In this document: piece after piece, positions 1 through 9,139 of the stretch
How positions within the stretch are numbered: the first letter of the stretch is position 1
Layout: every line of letters begins with the position of its first letter
NCBI RefSeq assembly: GCF_001190785.1
Contig: NZ_LGSS01000002.1
Coordinates: 62,001-126,000 of the forward strand
DNA from: Gottschalkia purinilytica
GTDB lineage: Bacteria > Bacillota > Clostridia > Tissierellales > Gottschalkiaceae
DNA: 64,000 nucleotides
Direction: 5' to 3'
Notes under the pieces: generated by a model
What the model saw: the letters and a program-made list of their open reading frames with translations, nothing else
Databases searched by the model: none
Told to the model about the DNA's origin: nothing
Translations under genes and position numbers: made by a program

Positions 1-1188
1 CTCTCCTATTCTTTTAGCTATTTTATTATATTGAGAGTTAGATACTAGCATAAATTTACTCATATATTTATTATTTTTATCATTTCCAAATATCTCGTCA
101 GCCTTTATTCCTTCAATCTTATTAAAATATTTTATGTTAACATTATAGTCTTTCAATACAGATTTTATATCCTCAATATCTATATGATCTCGAATATTCT
201 TATCAGTTTGTAGGATCCCTATATCATCTGAATAATGTTCTACTGTCATCATTGGTGTCTCTGTAAAAAATGAATATATTGTTTCTGTAGCTGTAAAAGT
301 TACAGTACCCAATATGGATGTTAAAAATAAAATTTTTGCCGTATCTTTCAGTTTAAACATTATTTGAGATATCGTAATCATACTTGTTTTTCTATAAAAT
401 CTTTTAGTATTTTTCTTAAGTCCATTTATTATAGCTATACTAAATTCAGTAATTATAAAATACGTTCCAACTATAACCATAAATGTAGTTAACGCTATTT
501 GTAATGAAATATTATTTAATCTTGTTATCCACGATACAGCATATCCGGCTATTATTAGTACAATCCCTATTAGTGATTTGATTATAGAAAATGTAGGAAC
601 TTCCTTTGAAGTTTTATTTAGCTTTATTTGTTCTATTATCTCTTTGTTCTTTATTTTTAAAAACATTATTACATTTATAACTTCAAATAATATAAAGAAC
701 AAAATAAATGTTAATATTGTAGCTTTAAATGAGATTCCAAATGCAATACTACTTTTTAAAAATGCTCCTATTATAAGAAAGAATAACTTTGAAAATAAAA
801 TTCCTAAAATAATTCCTGAAGTAATAGATGCAACTGATATTATCATACTTTCTATTAACACATATTTTCTTATTTGATTTATACTCATTCCAAATAATGA
901 TAATAAGCCGAATTCTTTTCCCCTATACCTTAAAAATATAGATATTGAATAAGTCACAAATATTATAGAAAACATGACTATTATAATTTGACACAATATA
1001 ATTCCAATATCAATGTTATTCTTTATACTAATACTAACTCCTTGGATATTCGTTATTTTTTTTGAGTAAACCATAAAGTTAGAAAATATAAAAAATATAG
1101 CCACTGTAAATGTATTGCTTAAATAATACATTATATATCTATATAAATTTTCTTTTATGTTTTTTAGTGCTATATTATATAATCTCAT
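1..1188 (-). CDS. BceB-type ABC transporter permease (FtsX family), 3' part outside window
   Basis: The frame is open from an ATG at 1188 to the window edge, giving 396 residues of a protein that usually has about 650. Seven hydrophobic segments lie near residues 21-40, 60-86, 108-140, 155-178, 201-221, 228-256 and 284-303; a hydrophilic stretch then begins. This matches the BceB layout, in which a large extracellular domain follows TM7. The motif RYRGKEFGLLSLFGMS (88-102) after TM2 is typical of the family. BceB-type permeases remove or sense cell-wall-active peptides and work with an ATPase and a BceS-type kinase. The kinase and regulator genes lie just upstream, but no ATPase gene precedes the permease and a terminator separates it from the kinase. 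The ribosome site AGGAGAGG lies 7 nt before the ATG. Substrate unknown. Confidence 0.85.
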   Translation of the reverse strand, partial: MRLYNIALKNIKENLYRYIMYYLSNTFTVAIFFIFSNFMVYSKKITNIQGVSISIKNNIDIGIILCQIIIVMFSIIFVTYSISIFLRYRGKEFGLLSLFGMSINQIRKYVLIESMIISVASITSGIILGILFSKLFFLIIGAFLKSSIAFGISFKATILTFILFFILFEVINVIMFLKIKNKEIIEQIKLNKTSKEVPTFSIIKSLIGIVLIIAGYAVSWITRLNNISLQIALTTFMVIVGTYFIITEFSIAIINGLKKNTKRFYRKTSMITISQIMFKLKDTAKILFLTSILGTVTFTATETIYSFFTETPMMTVEHYSDDIGILQTDKNIRDHIDIEDIKSVLKDYNVNIKYFNKIEGIKADEIFGNDKNNKYMSKFMLVSNSQYNKIAKRIGE

Positions 1189-1227
1189 CGTAGTCCTCTC
1201 CTATTATACAACCTACAATGTTATTAT

Positions 1228-1263
1228 AAAAAAATAAGAGAAATCATTGTATTGATTTCTCTT
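1228..1263 (-). terminator. Rho-independent terminator after the Bce-type kinase
   Basis: An 11-bp stem, AAGAGAAATCA paired with TGATTTCTCTT (1236-1246 with 1253-1263), is followed on the minus strand by seven T residues (1234-1228). It lies between the kinase stop and the permease start, so the permease probably has its own promoter or is expressed by read-through. Confidence 0.75.
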
Positions 1264-1268
1264 TCACA

Positions 1269-1287
1269 TGTAAGATATTATCTTACA
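1269..1287. repeat. Perfect 19-bp inverted repeat
   Basis: TGTAAGATA and TATCTTACA flank a single T. It sits between the kinase stop and the terminator, about 80 bp upstream of the permease start. It could be an operator for the adjacent OmpR-type regulator or part of a compound terminator. Function is inferred from position only. Confidence 0.4.
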
Positions 1288-1353
1288 TTATTGTAATCTT
1301 AAAAATACTTTAACTATTTAGTTAAGGATAAAATGTATAATATATAGCTATTT

Positions 1354-2421
1354 TTACACTATATCGTATAGACTTCTTCCTTTGTAAAATACTATAGTTA
1401 TTTCCGTCCATTCGCCTTCTTCAGATTTTACCGATATATCATGTCCTAATTTATTACATATAGTTTTAGCAAGATACATTCCAACACCTGTTGATTCTGA
1501 ATATATTCGTCCATTTCTACCTGTAAAGAAAGGATCAAATACCTTACCTAAATCTTGCTTAGGTATACCCACTCCTTTATCCTTTATAGAAAGTATTGTC
1601 TTTTCAGCGTCAGTATTTACAGTTACTAATACACTCTTATTTTCACTTTCTTTAACTTTAGAATATTTTATACTATTTGATATTATCTGTCTTATAACAA
1701 ACTTTATCCACTTTTTATCTGTTTTTACTTCTATATCTTCCTTAACGTCTATTTTAGGATAGATAGAGTTCATTATAAATGTATTTTTGCTTTCATTTAT
1801 AATATTTCTTACTACTTCTAGTATATTTACTCTTTCTACTTTAAAGTCTTGTTCAAAATCATTTACTCTTAGGGTATAAAGTGCCATCTCAAGTCCATGT
1901 GATAGTTTCTCTATCTCTTCTTTCATACTAGCATAGTTTCTTCTAGCAGTTTCATCTATATTTCTATCTTCCTCATTTTCCAACATAAGTTTTATTACTG
2001 ATACAGGAGTTTTCATTTGATGTATCCATCTACTTTTAAAGTAAGTATAATCTTTATAATTTTCTCTATACTTTTCAAGCTTATTCTCATAACTATCATA
2101 ATTTTTAATTAGAAGCTTTTTAAATAGTTCATGTTCTATACTATTATCTTTAGGTAGCTTAAATATTTCATTTGAATTTTCATTTTCTTCAAGTGCCATA
2201 TTTAACCCTTTATAAAAACCATGTTTTTTGCTATAGTCTATAACTATGAATACTATAAGAAGTATAGTTGACAATATTAAAGTATAAAGTATATTATCTG
2301 TACTTAATTTTTCTTCTCTTATTATTAAATCTAAAGATATTATAAATATAGTTAATCCTATACTTATAAAATATATTAAAAAGTATGAAATCCTATCTTT
2401 TAAATACTTTATAAAATTCAA
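1354..2421 (-). CDS. BceS-type intramembrane-sensing histidine kinase
   Basis: 355 residues. Two membrane helices (about 11-31 and 43-62) have almost no extracellular loop between them, the mark of intramembrane-sensing kinases that detect peptides through a partner BceAB transporter. The phosphoacceptor is His134 in the motif WIHQMKTPVSV. The ATP-binding domain follows, with N-box ISNSIKYS (247-254) and G1 box DKGVGIP (281-287), then the G2 motif STGVGMYLAK. The gene starts 10 bp after the regulator stop and so forms an operon with it. The partner permease lies downstream. The ligand is probably a cell-wall-targeting peptide such as bacitracin or a lantibiotic, by family analogy only. Confidence 0.9.
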   Translation of the reverse strand: MNFIKYLKDRISYFLIYFISIGLTIFIISLDLIIREEKLSTDNILYTLILSTILLIVFIVIDYSKKHGFYKGLNMALEENENSNEIFKLPKDNSIEHELFKKLLIKNYDSYENKLEKYRENYKDYTYFKSRWIHQMKTPVSVIKLMLENEEDRNIDETARRNYASMKEEIEKLSHGLEMALYTLRVNDFEQDFKVERVNILEVVRNIINESKNTFIMNSIYPKIDVKEDIEVKTDKKWIKFVIRQIISNSIKYSKVKESENKSVLVTVNTDAEKTILSIKDKGVGIPKQDLGKVFDPFFTGRNGRIYSESTGVGMYLAKTICNKLGHDISVKSEEGEWTEITIVFYKGRSLYDIV

Positions 2422-2431
2422 TACTAATCAC

Positions 2432-3124
2432 CTATTCCCATGTTTTAATCATTTTATATCCCTGACCTCTTTTAGTCTCTATTGCATTATATATTCCTAT
2501 ATCTTCAAGTCTTTTTCTAAGTCTAGTTACATTTACTGATAATGTATTATCATCTACAAATTCTACATCATCCCATAAATCTTCTAAAAGCTTCTCTCTA
2601 GGTACTATTTCATTTAGATTATTTATAAGGCTGTATAATAAAGCAAACTCTTTTTTACTAAGTTCTACTTTTTTGTCTTTCCATTCTACTATATTTTGCT
2701 TTATATATAAGTACAGTCCATTTACTTCAGTTACTTCTTTAGACTGCTTTTGTGCATATTCTCCATAAGTTCTCCTTAAAACTCCCTTAATCTTAGCTAT
2801 AAGTAAGTCAAAAGAAAAAGGTTTAATTATATAGTCATCTCCGCCATGTTCTATAGCCATAACTTGTTCCATATCTGAAAATCTAGCAGATACAAATATT
2901 ATTGGTACTTTCGATATTGCTCTTATTTCTCTACACCAAAAAAAGCCATCAAAATTAGGTAAATTTATATCCATTAATACCAGATGAGGATCTGCTTTTA
3001 AAAATTCACTCTTTATATTAGAGTAATCCTTAACAGTTATTGCTTGATATTCATATTTCTCAATTCTGTCTTTCATTAGGCTTTCCATTTTCTTGTCATC
3101 TTCTATTATAAATATTCTATACAT
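2432..3124 (-). CDS. OmpR-family response regulator (BceR-like)
   Basis: 230 residues. The N-terminal receiver has the acidic pair EDD at 8-10, the phosphoacceptor Asp52 (LMDINLP) and the conserved Lys near 102 (IIKPF). A winged-helix DNA-binding domain covers about 130-228, with the OmpR signature LSVNVTRLRKRL. It should be phosphorylated by the kinase encoded immediately downstream and activate the cognate transporter genes. The gene opens the operon; 77 bp separate its start from the stop of the DNA glycosylase upstream. Confidence 0.92.
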   Translation of the reverse strand: MYRIFIIEDDKKMESLMKDRIEKYEYQAITVKDYSNIKSEFLKADPHLVLMDINLPNFDGFFWCREIRAISKVPIIFVSARFSDMEQVMAIEHGGDDYIIKPFSFDLLIAKIKGVLRRTYGEYAQKQSKEVTEVNGLYLYIKQNIVEWKDKKVELSKKEFALLYSLINNLNEIVPREKLLEDLWDDVEFVDDNTLSVNVTRLRKRLEDIGIYNAIETKRGQGYKMIKTWE

Positions 3125-3201
3125 GTTATCACCTTAGCTTCTAAAATGTATTAACTATACTATTAGTTTAGCTCATTATTTCAGGGATATATTTAAGATA
3201 T

Positions 3202-4089
3202 TTATTTTTTTCCTTTTCCTATACCTAGTTCTCTAGCATAGTAAAATAAATATTGTTGTGCATATCCTGCATATTTTCCAAACTTATCTTGAGCATATTC
3301 TTGTATAGCCTTTAGTTTAGTCTCTTCATCTAAGTAAAAATACTCCATAATTCTTTTAACCCATATATCTATAGGAAAAGCATCCTGTTTATCCATAGAA
3401 AATAGCATTATACAGTCAGATACTTTTGGTCCTACACCTGCAAATAGCATCAATTGTGTTCTAGCATCTTCTGTAGACAAGTTTTTTAAATTATATATTT
3501 CTATTTCATTCTCTGATACTCTAGCTGATGCACTTACTATATATTTTGCTCTAAATCCTGTTTTACAGTCTTCTACTTCTTCTACAGTCAATTTTTTTAG
3601 TTTACCAGGCTCAGGAAATCCATAATATTTTTTTCCATTATACTCTCCTATATATTCACCATATCTTTCACTTAATATGTCTATAGCTCTTTTTATCATA
3701 GGAATTCTATTATTTGCTGATATTATAAATGATATTAAAATCTCCCATTCATCTTGTTTTAATATTCTTATACCATGTCCGAACTTTATAGCCTCTTTTA
3801 GCACAGAATCTTTTGCTAGCTCTTTTTTTATTTCCCCATAATCTGTATCTAAATCAAAGTAGTTATACCATATATTTTTAAAATCCTCTATATTCGTATT
3901 TGAAAGTATAACATCATTACCTTCTTTTTTTACATTTATCACTCTATTATAAGCTACTCCAGTAAAACTTCCATCTGATTCTTCATTCCATCTAAAACAT
4001 TGTCCACATTCAAATATATGCTTTGGCTCAAAATCTTTTACACCTTCTATTATTACTTTTCCGTTATTTTCATAAGCGTTGTATTTCAT
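3202..4089 (-). CDS. ogg: 8-oxoguanine DNA glycosylase/AP lyase (OGG1-like)
   Basis: 295 residues of the HhH-GPD superfamily. The helix-hairpin-helix and active-site region FAGVGPKVSDC contains Lys222, the expected Schiff-base nucleophile. Asp241 (FPIDIWV) lies 19 residues later, the same spacing as Lys249/Asp268 in human OGG1. The N-terminal OGG_N region includes the motif ECGQCFRW (27-34). Members excise 8-oxoguanine opposite cytosine and then cleave the AP site. The start ATG follows GGAGAAG. It is transcribed alone or ahead of the two-component genes, 77 bp away. Confidence 0.9.
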   Translation of the reverse strand: MKYNAYENNGKVIIEGVKDFEPKHIFECGQCFRWNEESDGSFTGVAYNRVINVKKEGNDVILSNTNIEDFKNIWYNYFDLDTDYGEIKKELAKDSVLKEAIKFGHGIRILKQDEWEILISFIISANNRIPMIKRAIDILSERYGEYIGEYNGKKYYGFPEPGKLKKLTVEEVEDCKTGFRAKYIVSASARVSENEIEIYNLKNLSTEDARTQLMLFAGVGPKVSDCIMLFSMDKQDAFPIDIWVKRIMEYFYLDEETKLKAIQEYAQDKFGKYAGYAQQYLFYYARELGIGKGKK

Positions 4090-4711
4090 ATTACTCTTCT
4101 CCTTTCAGTTAAATATATAAAATAACTATAATAAATAATATTTTAATTTATGTATTAGGGTATCGAATTCTTTATTACTAACCTTTAATTTAAGTAAAAG
4201 TTTATATACACATATAAAATATAACCATTATATTATAAAGAAATCATAAACTTTATATAATTTTAAGACAATATTTAAATAATTCTCAAATCTAAGTTTA
4301 AAAATAAGCAAATATATAATATTTAAGAATATAAAGTATTAATATATAGTTTTAACGTTACACATACTAAATAACCTTAATATACTTACTTTCTAAAATT
4401 TATTCTATCAAATATCTTTGTCATAATTCCATTATTTATTTTTATCTTTAATTATTAAACAATTTAAAAGTAAAATAAAAAACCTTCTTTAACTATTGAA
4501 TTTCTATAATAGAAATCAATTTAAAGAAGGTTTTAATATAATATATTTTAATCTTTAAAAATATCTAGATTTATTTAATTAATTTAAGTTAGCTCATTAT
4601 GTTATGCTATTTATTTTTATATTAAAATTACTAGTTTTAAACTATTAAAATTTTAGCAAGAAGATCAGTATAGTATTTTCAGTATTATTAAGATTTAATT
4701 AGTATAATAGA
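4090..4711. other. 622-bp intergenic region
   Basis: Very A/T-rich. It holds the upstream region of the glycosylase gene on the left and the terminator of the symporter gene at 4472-4534. I found no open frame with a ribosome binding site and no structured RNA that I recognise in the rest. Confidence 0.5.
4472..4534 (-). terminator. Terminator of the symporter gene
   Basis: Fourteen-nucleotide arms AAAACCTTCTTTAA (4479-4492) and TTAAAGAAGGTTTT (4521-4534) enclose a second small stem. A T-rich tract follows on the minus strand. It lies about 180 bp after the symporter stop. Confidence 0.75.
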
Positions 4712-5905
4712 TTAAGTTATTATTTTATTATCTTTTTTAGGTTCTAATTTTTTTCCTGATATCTTGTTTACAATTATAGCTATTGCTCCATCTCCAGTTA
4801 TATTACATGCAGTACCGAAGCTATCTTGTGCAATATATAAAGCTATCATCAGTGATGTTAAAGTTGGTGAAAAATGAAGCATACTTTTTAAAAGTCCTAA
4901 AGCTGCCATTACAGCTCCTCCTGGAACCCCTGGTGCAGCAACCATAGTAACACCCAACATCATGATAAATGGGAAAATCATTCCAAAAGAAAAGTCCATT
5001 CCATTTAGCATCATTATAGCAATTGCACAACTTGTAAGAGTAATGGTACTACCAGATAAGTGAATTGTTGCACAAAGTGGAACAACAAACTCTGCAATTC
5101 CATCATCTACACCATTTTTCTTTGTTTGACTTAAAGTTACAGGAATAGTAGCTGCAGAAGATTGAGTTCCAATTGCTGTAAAGTACGCTGGAATCATATT
5201 CTTAATTAAACTAAATGGATTAGCTCCTCCTAAAGTTCCTGCAATAGTGTATTGTATTATGATAATTGCAGCATGAAGAAGAAGAATCATAACAAATACT
5301 TTTGCAAATACAGATATAATAGCTGCAACTTCTCCTGCATAAGTCATGTTAGCAAAGATCCCTAATATGTGTATTGGCAATAATGGAATAATAATATTAG
5401 AAATGAGTTTTTCTACGATTTGTTGAAATTCATTCATAAATTTTTTAATTGTATCACCTTTAATTGTAGCTATTCCTAGTCCTATAGTAAAAGCAATTAA
5501 AAGAGCTGTCATAACTCCCATAATAGGTGGCATTTCTACTTTAAAAAATGGAGCTAAAAGTGATTCTTCTGGGTTACTTGCATTTAATGTAAGATTTTTA
5601 ATATTCATGATCTTAGGTAAAACAGTAGTACTTGTTAAATAAGCTAAAGATCCAGATGCTATTGTAGATATATATGCGATTCCTGTAGTAATTGCAAGAA
5701 GTTTTCCTGCACCTTTTCCCAGCTCCCCTATACCTGGAGCCACAAATCCTATAATAATTAACGGAATAGCGAACTCTAAAAAGTTGCCAAAAATACTACT
5801 AAAAGTAACAAATATTTTTATAAACCACTCTGGAGCAACCTTACCTACTAAGATACCTATAATAATAGCAATAATCAATTTAGGCAATAGACCTAATTTT
5901 TTCAT
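4712..5905 (-). CDS. Dicarboxylate/amino acid:cation symporter (DAACS family)
   Basis: 397 residues with about eight membrane helices. The serine-rich re-entrant region AIGTQSSAATIPVTL, the motif VPLCATIHLSGSTI and a C-terminal segment with the conserved DSFGTACNITGDGA mark the Glt/SstT symporter family, which takes up acidic or small neutral amino acids with Na+ or H+. The exact substrate cannot be read. The gene is divergent from the threonine-degrading kbl-tdh pair, which makes serine/threonine or aspartate/glutamate uptake plausible. The start has the ribosome site AAAGGAG 9 nt upstream. A TATAAT hexamer lies at 5948-5943 and a consensus cre site at 5984-5997. Confidence 0.87.
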   Translation of the reverse strand: MKKLGLLPKLIIAIIIGILVGKVAPEWFIKIFVTFSSIFGNFLEFAIPLIIIGFVAPGIGELGKGAGKLLAITTGIAYISTIASGSLAYLTSTTVLPKIMNIKNLTLNASNPEESLLAPFFKVEMPPIMGVMTALLIAFTIGLGIATIKGDTIKKFMNEFQQIVEKLISNIIIPLLPIHILGIFANMTYAGEVAAIISVFAKVFVMILLLHAAIIIIQYTIAGTLGGANPFSLIKNMIPAYFTAIGTQSSAATIPVTLSQTKKNGVDDGIAEFVVPLCATIHLSGSTITLTSCAIAIMMLNGMDFSFGMIFPFIMMLGVTMVAAPGVPGGAVMAALGLLKSMLHFSPTLTSLMIALYIAQDSFGTACNITGDGAIAIIVNKISGKKLEPKKDNKIIT

Positions 5906-5983
5906 TTAACAAACTCCTTTCTATTTTTTATAATCGATTATGATTATATCAAACAATGTCTTAGTTATGGCTAAATTTTGCTA

Positions 5984-5997
5984 TGAAATCGTTTTCA
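5984..5997. promoter_or_regulatory. Catabolite-responsive element (CcpA site)
   Basis: TGAAATCGTTTTCA matches the consensus TGWAANCGNTNWCA at every fixed position. Its centre lies about 54 bp upstream of the start point predicted from the TATAAT at 5948-5943 for the symporter gene. That places it just upstream of the -35 region, so either activation or repression is possible. Confidence 0.6.
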
Positions 5998-6132
5998 TGA
6001 TTGTTATACATTATATGCTTAATTAACCTTTCTTGTTATGAATCATCTTTTGCTTATAAAGTAATTACTTATTTTATCTTAAGTATAATTGATAAACTTT
6101 TTTACACCTCCTTACACCCCTGTGTTTCAATC

Positions 6133-6148
6133 AAATACATGTGTATTT
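6133..6148. repeat. Inverted repeat with ACATGTGT core
   Basis: Seven-bp arms AAATACA and TGTATTT flank TG. It is about 230 bp upstream of the symporter start and shares its core with the repeat beside kbl, so one regulator could bind both. Inference from pattern only. Confidence 0.35.
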
Positions 6149-6771
6149 TTTTAAACTAGCACATATTTTTTTATAAAGTACCTTATACTTATATTATACA
6201 CATTTTCAGAAAAAAATGATTGTTATTTTTTTGAAATTAGTAAATTTATCTCTTTATATGTATACTATACCCGGACATTTATACCTTACACATGATATTT
6301 TAAAATTTATTAATCAACTAATATTTTTAATCTTTAAATTTTTATGAAAAAAATAACTCTTTAAAAATTATATATAAATTTAAATAATGCTCATTTACAA
6401 AAACTCCATTTATATTAAATTTCAATATAAATATTTTATGTTTTTGAGTTTTTATTATCTTAATTTTCATCTTTAATCTAATTTAATGTAAAGTTATGGA
6501 AGTTTAAATGTTGACTCTTTTGTAAATCAATATAAGTAATATGAGTTTTATAAAATTCATTAGCTTTTTTTATAAAATTGAACTAAATTTAAATACTATT
6601 TTTTCTTTCGTATTTAATTATTTTTTAATTAGATAAGATAGCTATGTTCGTGATTGAAAGTCATTTTGGGAATAACAGTAAATATTTTTTCCAAAAAAAA
6701 TGTTGATTTTATAAATGCAAACATGTATATTAGTGGTATAGATAGTATTTCATTTTAGTTCAGAATTTTAT

Positions 6772-6785
6772 ACACATGTATGTGT
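6772..6785. repeat. Inverted repeat next to the kbl ribosome binding site
   Basis: Arms ACACAT and ATGTGT are separated by GT. It ends 19 bp before the AAGGAGG of kbl, where a bound repressor would block transcription or a folded leader would affect translation. A further ACATGTAT lies at 6721-6728. Confidence 0.35.
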
Positions 6786-6816
6786 TATGCGCACATTATC
6801 TTAAGGAGGTTTTTAT

Positions 6817-8007
6817 ATGTCTAGTAAAGTATTAGATAAGTTTTTAAAAGAAAACTTAAATGATTTAAAGGAAAAAGGTCTTTATAATGTCATAGACCCT
6901 TTAGAAAGTGCAAATGGTCCTATAATAAAAATAGGAGGAAAAGAGCTAATCAACTTATCTTCAAATAATTATCTAGGCTTAGCCACTAATGAAGAACTGA
7001 TTAAAGCTTGTAATGAAGCCACAACAAAATATGGTGTAGGTGCAGGTGCTGTTAGAACTATAAATGGAACACTAGATATCCACATTAAACTTGAAGAAAA
7101 ACTTGCCTCATTTAAGCATACAGAATCTGCAATCGTTTTCCAATCAGGATTTAACTGTAATGCTGGAGCTATTCAAGCAGTTATGGATAAAAATGATGCT
7201 ATTCTATCAGATGAACTTAATCACGCTTCCATTATTGATGGATGTAGATTATCAAGAGCAAAGATTATTCGCTATAATCACTCAGATATGAATGATCTAA
7301 GACAAAAAGCAAAAGAAGCAAAAGAGTCAGGTCTTTATAATAAAATCATGATAATTACTGATGGAGTATTTTCCATGGACGGTGATATTGCTAAACTCCC
7401 TGAAATCGTTAAAATAGCAGAAGAATTTGATCTTATTACCTATGTAGATGATGCTCATGGATCAGGAGTATTGGGAAAAGGATCAGGAACTGTAAAACAT
7501 TTTGGTCTTTCTGATAAAGTAGACTTTCAAATCGGAACTTTATCAAAAGCAATAGGTGTTGTAGGTGGTTATGTAGCTGGTAAAAAAGATCTTATTGACT
7601 GGCTAAAAGTTAGAGCAAGACCATTCCTATTTTCTACCTCTTTAACACCAGGTTCAGCTGCCGCTTGTATAAAAGCTATTGATATATTAACAGAAAGTAC
7701 AGCTTTACATGACAAACTTTGGGAAAACGGGAATTACTTAAAAAAAGGCCTAAGAGAACTTGGATTTAATATAGGAAATAGTGAAACTCCTATTACTCCT
7801 TGTATTATTGGAGATGAAAGTAAAACTCAAGAGTTTAGTAAAAGACTCTATGAAGAAGGTGTATATGCAAAATCTATAGTATTTCCAACTGTTCCAAAGG
7901 GAACTGGAAGAGTAAGAAACATGCCTACAGCAGCTCATACAAAAGAAATATTGGATAAAGCTTTATCTATATATGAAAAAGTTGGAAAAGATCTAGGTAT
8001 TTTATAA
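6817..8007 (+). CDS. kbl: Glycine C-acetyltransferase (2-amino-3-ketobutyrate CoA ligase)
   Basis: 396 residues, the normal length for Kbl in the alpha-oxoamine synthase family. Lys244 in [15 protein letters not shown] is the PLP Schiff-base lysine, and DDAHGSG (211-217) holds the aspartate and histidine that contact the cofactor. The enzyme cleaves 2-amino-3-ketobutyrate with CoA to glycine and acetyl-CoA, after threonine dehydrogenase has oxidised threonine. The next gene, 45 bp downstream, is that dehydrogenase, so the pair forms the complete pathway. AAGGAGG lies 6 nt before the ATG. It is one of only three plus-strand genes here. Confidence 0.95.
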   Translation: MSSKVLDKFLKENLNDLKEKGLYNVIDPLESANGPIIKIGGKELINLSSNNYLGLATNEELIKACNEATTKYGVGAGAVRTINGTLDIHIKLEEKLASFKHTESAIVFQSGFNCNAGAIQAVMDKNDAILSDELNHASIIDGCRLSRAKIIRYNHSDMNDLRQKAKEAKESGLYNKIMIITDGVFSMDGDIAKLPEIVKIAEEFDLITYVDDAHGSGVLGKGSGTVKHFGLSDKVDFQIGTLSKAIGVVGGYVAGKKDLIDWLKVRARPFLFSTSLTPGSAAACIKAIDILTESTALHDKLWENGNYLKKGLRELGFNIGNSETPITPCIIGDESKTQEFSKRLYEEGVYAKSIVFPTVPKGTGRVRNMPTAAHTKEILDKALSIYEKVGKDLGIL

Positions 8008-8052
8008 GCATCATAGCTTAATGCAGTTTCATATAGAATATGGAGGGATTTT

Positions 8053-9009
8053 ATGAAAAAGATTTTTATAACAGGAGCATTAGGACAGATTGGTGCAGAA
8101 TTAGTAATGAAAATGAGAGAAATTTATGGCAATAGTAACGTAATTGCCACAGATATTAAAATAGATAAAAATCATAATGTTTTTCAATCTGGTCCTTTTG
8201 AAATTCTTGACGTAACAGACGCAAAGCTAATGAACGAATTAGTAACAAAATATAAACCAGACACTATTATTCATTTAGCGGCACTTCTATCTGCAACGGC
8301 AGAATCTAAACCGTTACTTGCATGGAATATTAATATGGGTGGACTCGTTAACGCTTTAGAAGTAGCAAAAGAACATAATTGTAAATTCTTTACGCCTAGT
8401 TCCATAGGAGCTTTTGGTCCTTCTACTCCAAAAGAAAACACTCCTCAAGATACACTTCAAAGACCTACTACTATGTATGGTGTAAATAAAGTAGCTGGTG
8501 AATTACTATGTGACTATTATTATCATAAATATGGGGTAGATACAAGAGGAGTTAGATTTCCAGGATTAATTTCTTATGTTGCTCTTCCAGGTGGTGGAAC
8601 TACTGATTATGCCGTAGACATATACTATGAAGCCTTAAAGTCTGGCAAATATACTTCAAATATTGCAAAAGGAACTTATATGGATATGATGTATATGCCA
8701 GATGCATTAAATTCAATTATAGATCTTATGGAAGCAGATAGTTCAAAATTGATTCATAGAAACGCATTTAATGTTACATCTATGAGTTTCGATCCAGAAG
8801 AAATTGCTTCTGAAATCAAAAAACATATTCCAACTTTTACTATAGATTATGATGTAGACCCAGTAAAACAAGCTATAGCAGAAAGTTGGCCAAATTCCAT
8901 AGATCCATCATCTGCTATAGAAGAATGGGGATTTAAAGTAAAATATGATCTTCCTAAAATGACAACTGATATGCTTCAGAAATTAAAAGAAAAAGGTATT
9001 GGTAGATAA
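8053..9009 (+). CDS. L-threonine 3-dehydrogenase, SDR/epimerase type
   Basis: 318 residues of the extended short-chain dehydrogenase family. The NAD site GALGQIG lies at 8-14. The catalytic Tyr142 and Lys146 are in MYGVNK, with a Ser-Ser pair at 116-117. This is not the zinc MDR-type E. coli Tdh. SDR-type threonine dehydrogenases are known from several bacteria, archaea and animals, and often sit beside kbl as here. The product, 2-amino-3-ketobutyrate, is unstable and is handed to Kbl. GGAGGGA precedes the ATG. The gene closes the operon, with a hairpin 45 bp after the stop. Confidence 0.93.
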   Translation: MKKIFITGALGQIGAELVMKMREIYGNSNVIATDIKIDKNHNVFQSGPFEILDVTDAKLMNELVTKYKPDTIIHLAALLSATAESKPLLAWNINMGGLVNALEVAKEHNCKFFTPSSIGAFGPSTPKENTPQDTLQRPTTMYGVNKVAGELLCDYYYHKYGVDTRGVRFPGLISYVALPGGGTTDYAVDIYYEALKSGKYTSNIAKGTYMDMMYMPDALNSIIDLMEADSSKLIHRNAFNVTSMSFDPEEIASEIKKHIPTFTIDYDVDPVKQAIAESWPNSIDPSSAIEEWGFKVKYDLPKMTTDMLQKLKEKGIGR

Positions 9010-9053
9010 ATAACTAAAATGATAAATTGAATAAGTAAATAATTCTTATAAGA

Positions 9054-9084
9054 TAATCCCGTATAATTTGATTATACGGGATTA
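9054..9084. terminator. Hairpin between convergent genes
   Basis: Fourteen-bp arms TAATCCCGTATAAT and ATTATACGGGATTA flank a 3-nt loop. It lies between the convergent threonine dehydrogenase and solute-binding protein genes and could end transcription from both sides, although the T tracts are weak. Confidence 0.65.
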
Positions 9085-9139
9085 CTTCTATAACATATTA
9101 TCTATTTTGTAGTGGTGAACTACCCTTATATATTATACG

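Larger units (their letters stand above)
5906..6816. other. 911-bp divergent regulatory region
   Basis: It separates the symporter (left, minus) from kbl (right, plus). It holds a perfect cre match (5984-5997) and three ACATGTRT motifs, two of them inside inverted repeats (6133-6148 and 6772-6785). The rest is about 80 percent A/T with no convincing reading frame. Its length is unusual for this compact window. Confidence 0.6.

Noticed and set aside
578-877. Plus-strand open frame of 99 codons
   Set aside because: It lies fully inside the minus-strand Bce-type permease gene, has no ribosome site and reads as low-complexity antisense of membrane helices. The same applies to the other plus-strand frames inside minus-strand genes, such as 15854-16210, 25266-25883 and 53194-53781.
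6201-6215. CodY-box-like CATTTTCAGAAAAAA upstream of the symporter
   Set aside because: It matches the CodY consensus at 12 of 15 positions, which is expected by chance several times in DNA this rich in A and T. It also lies about 300 bp from the start codon.
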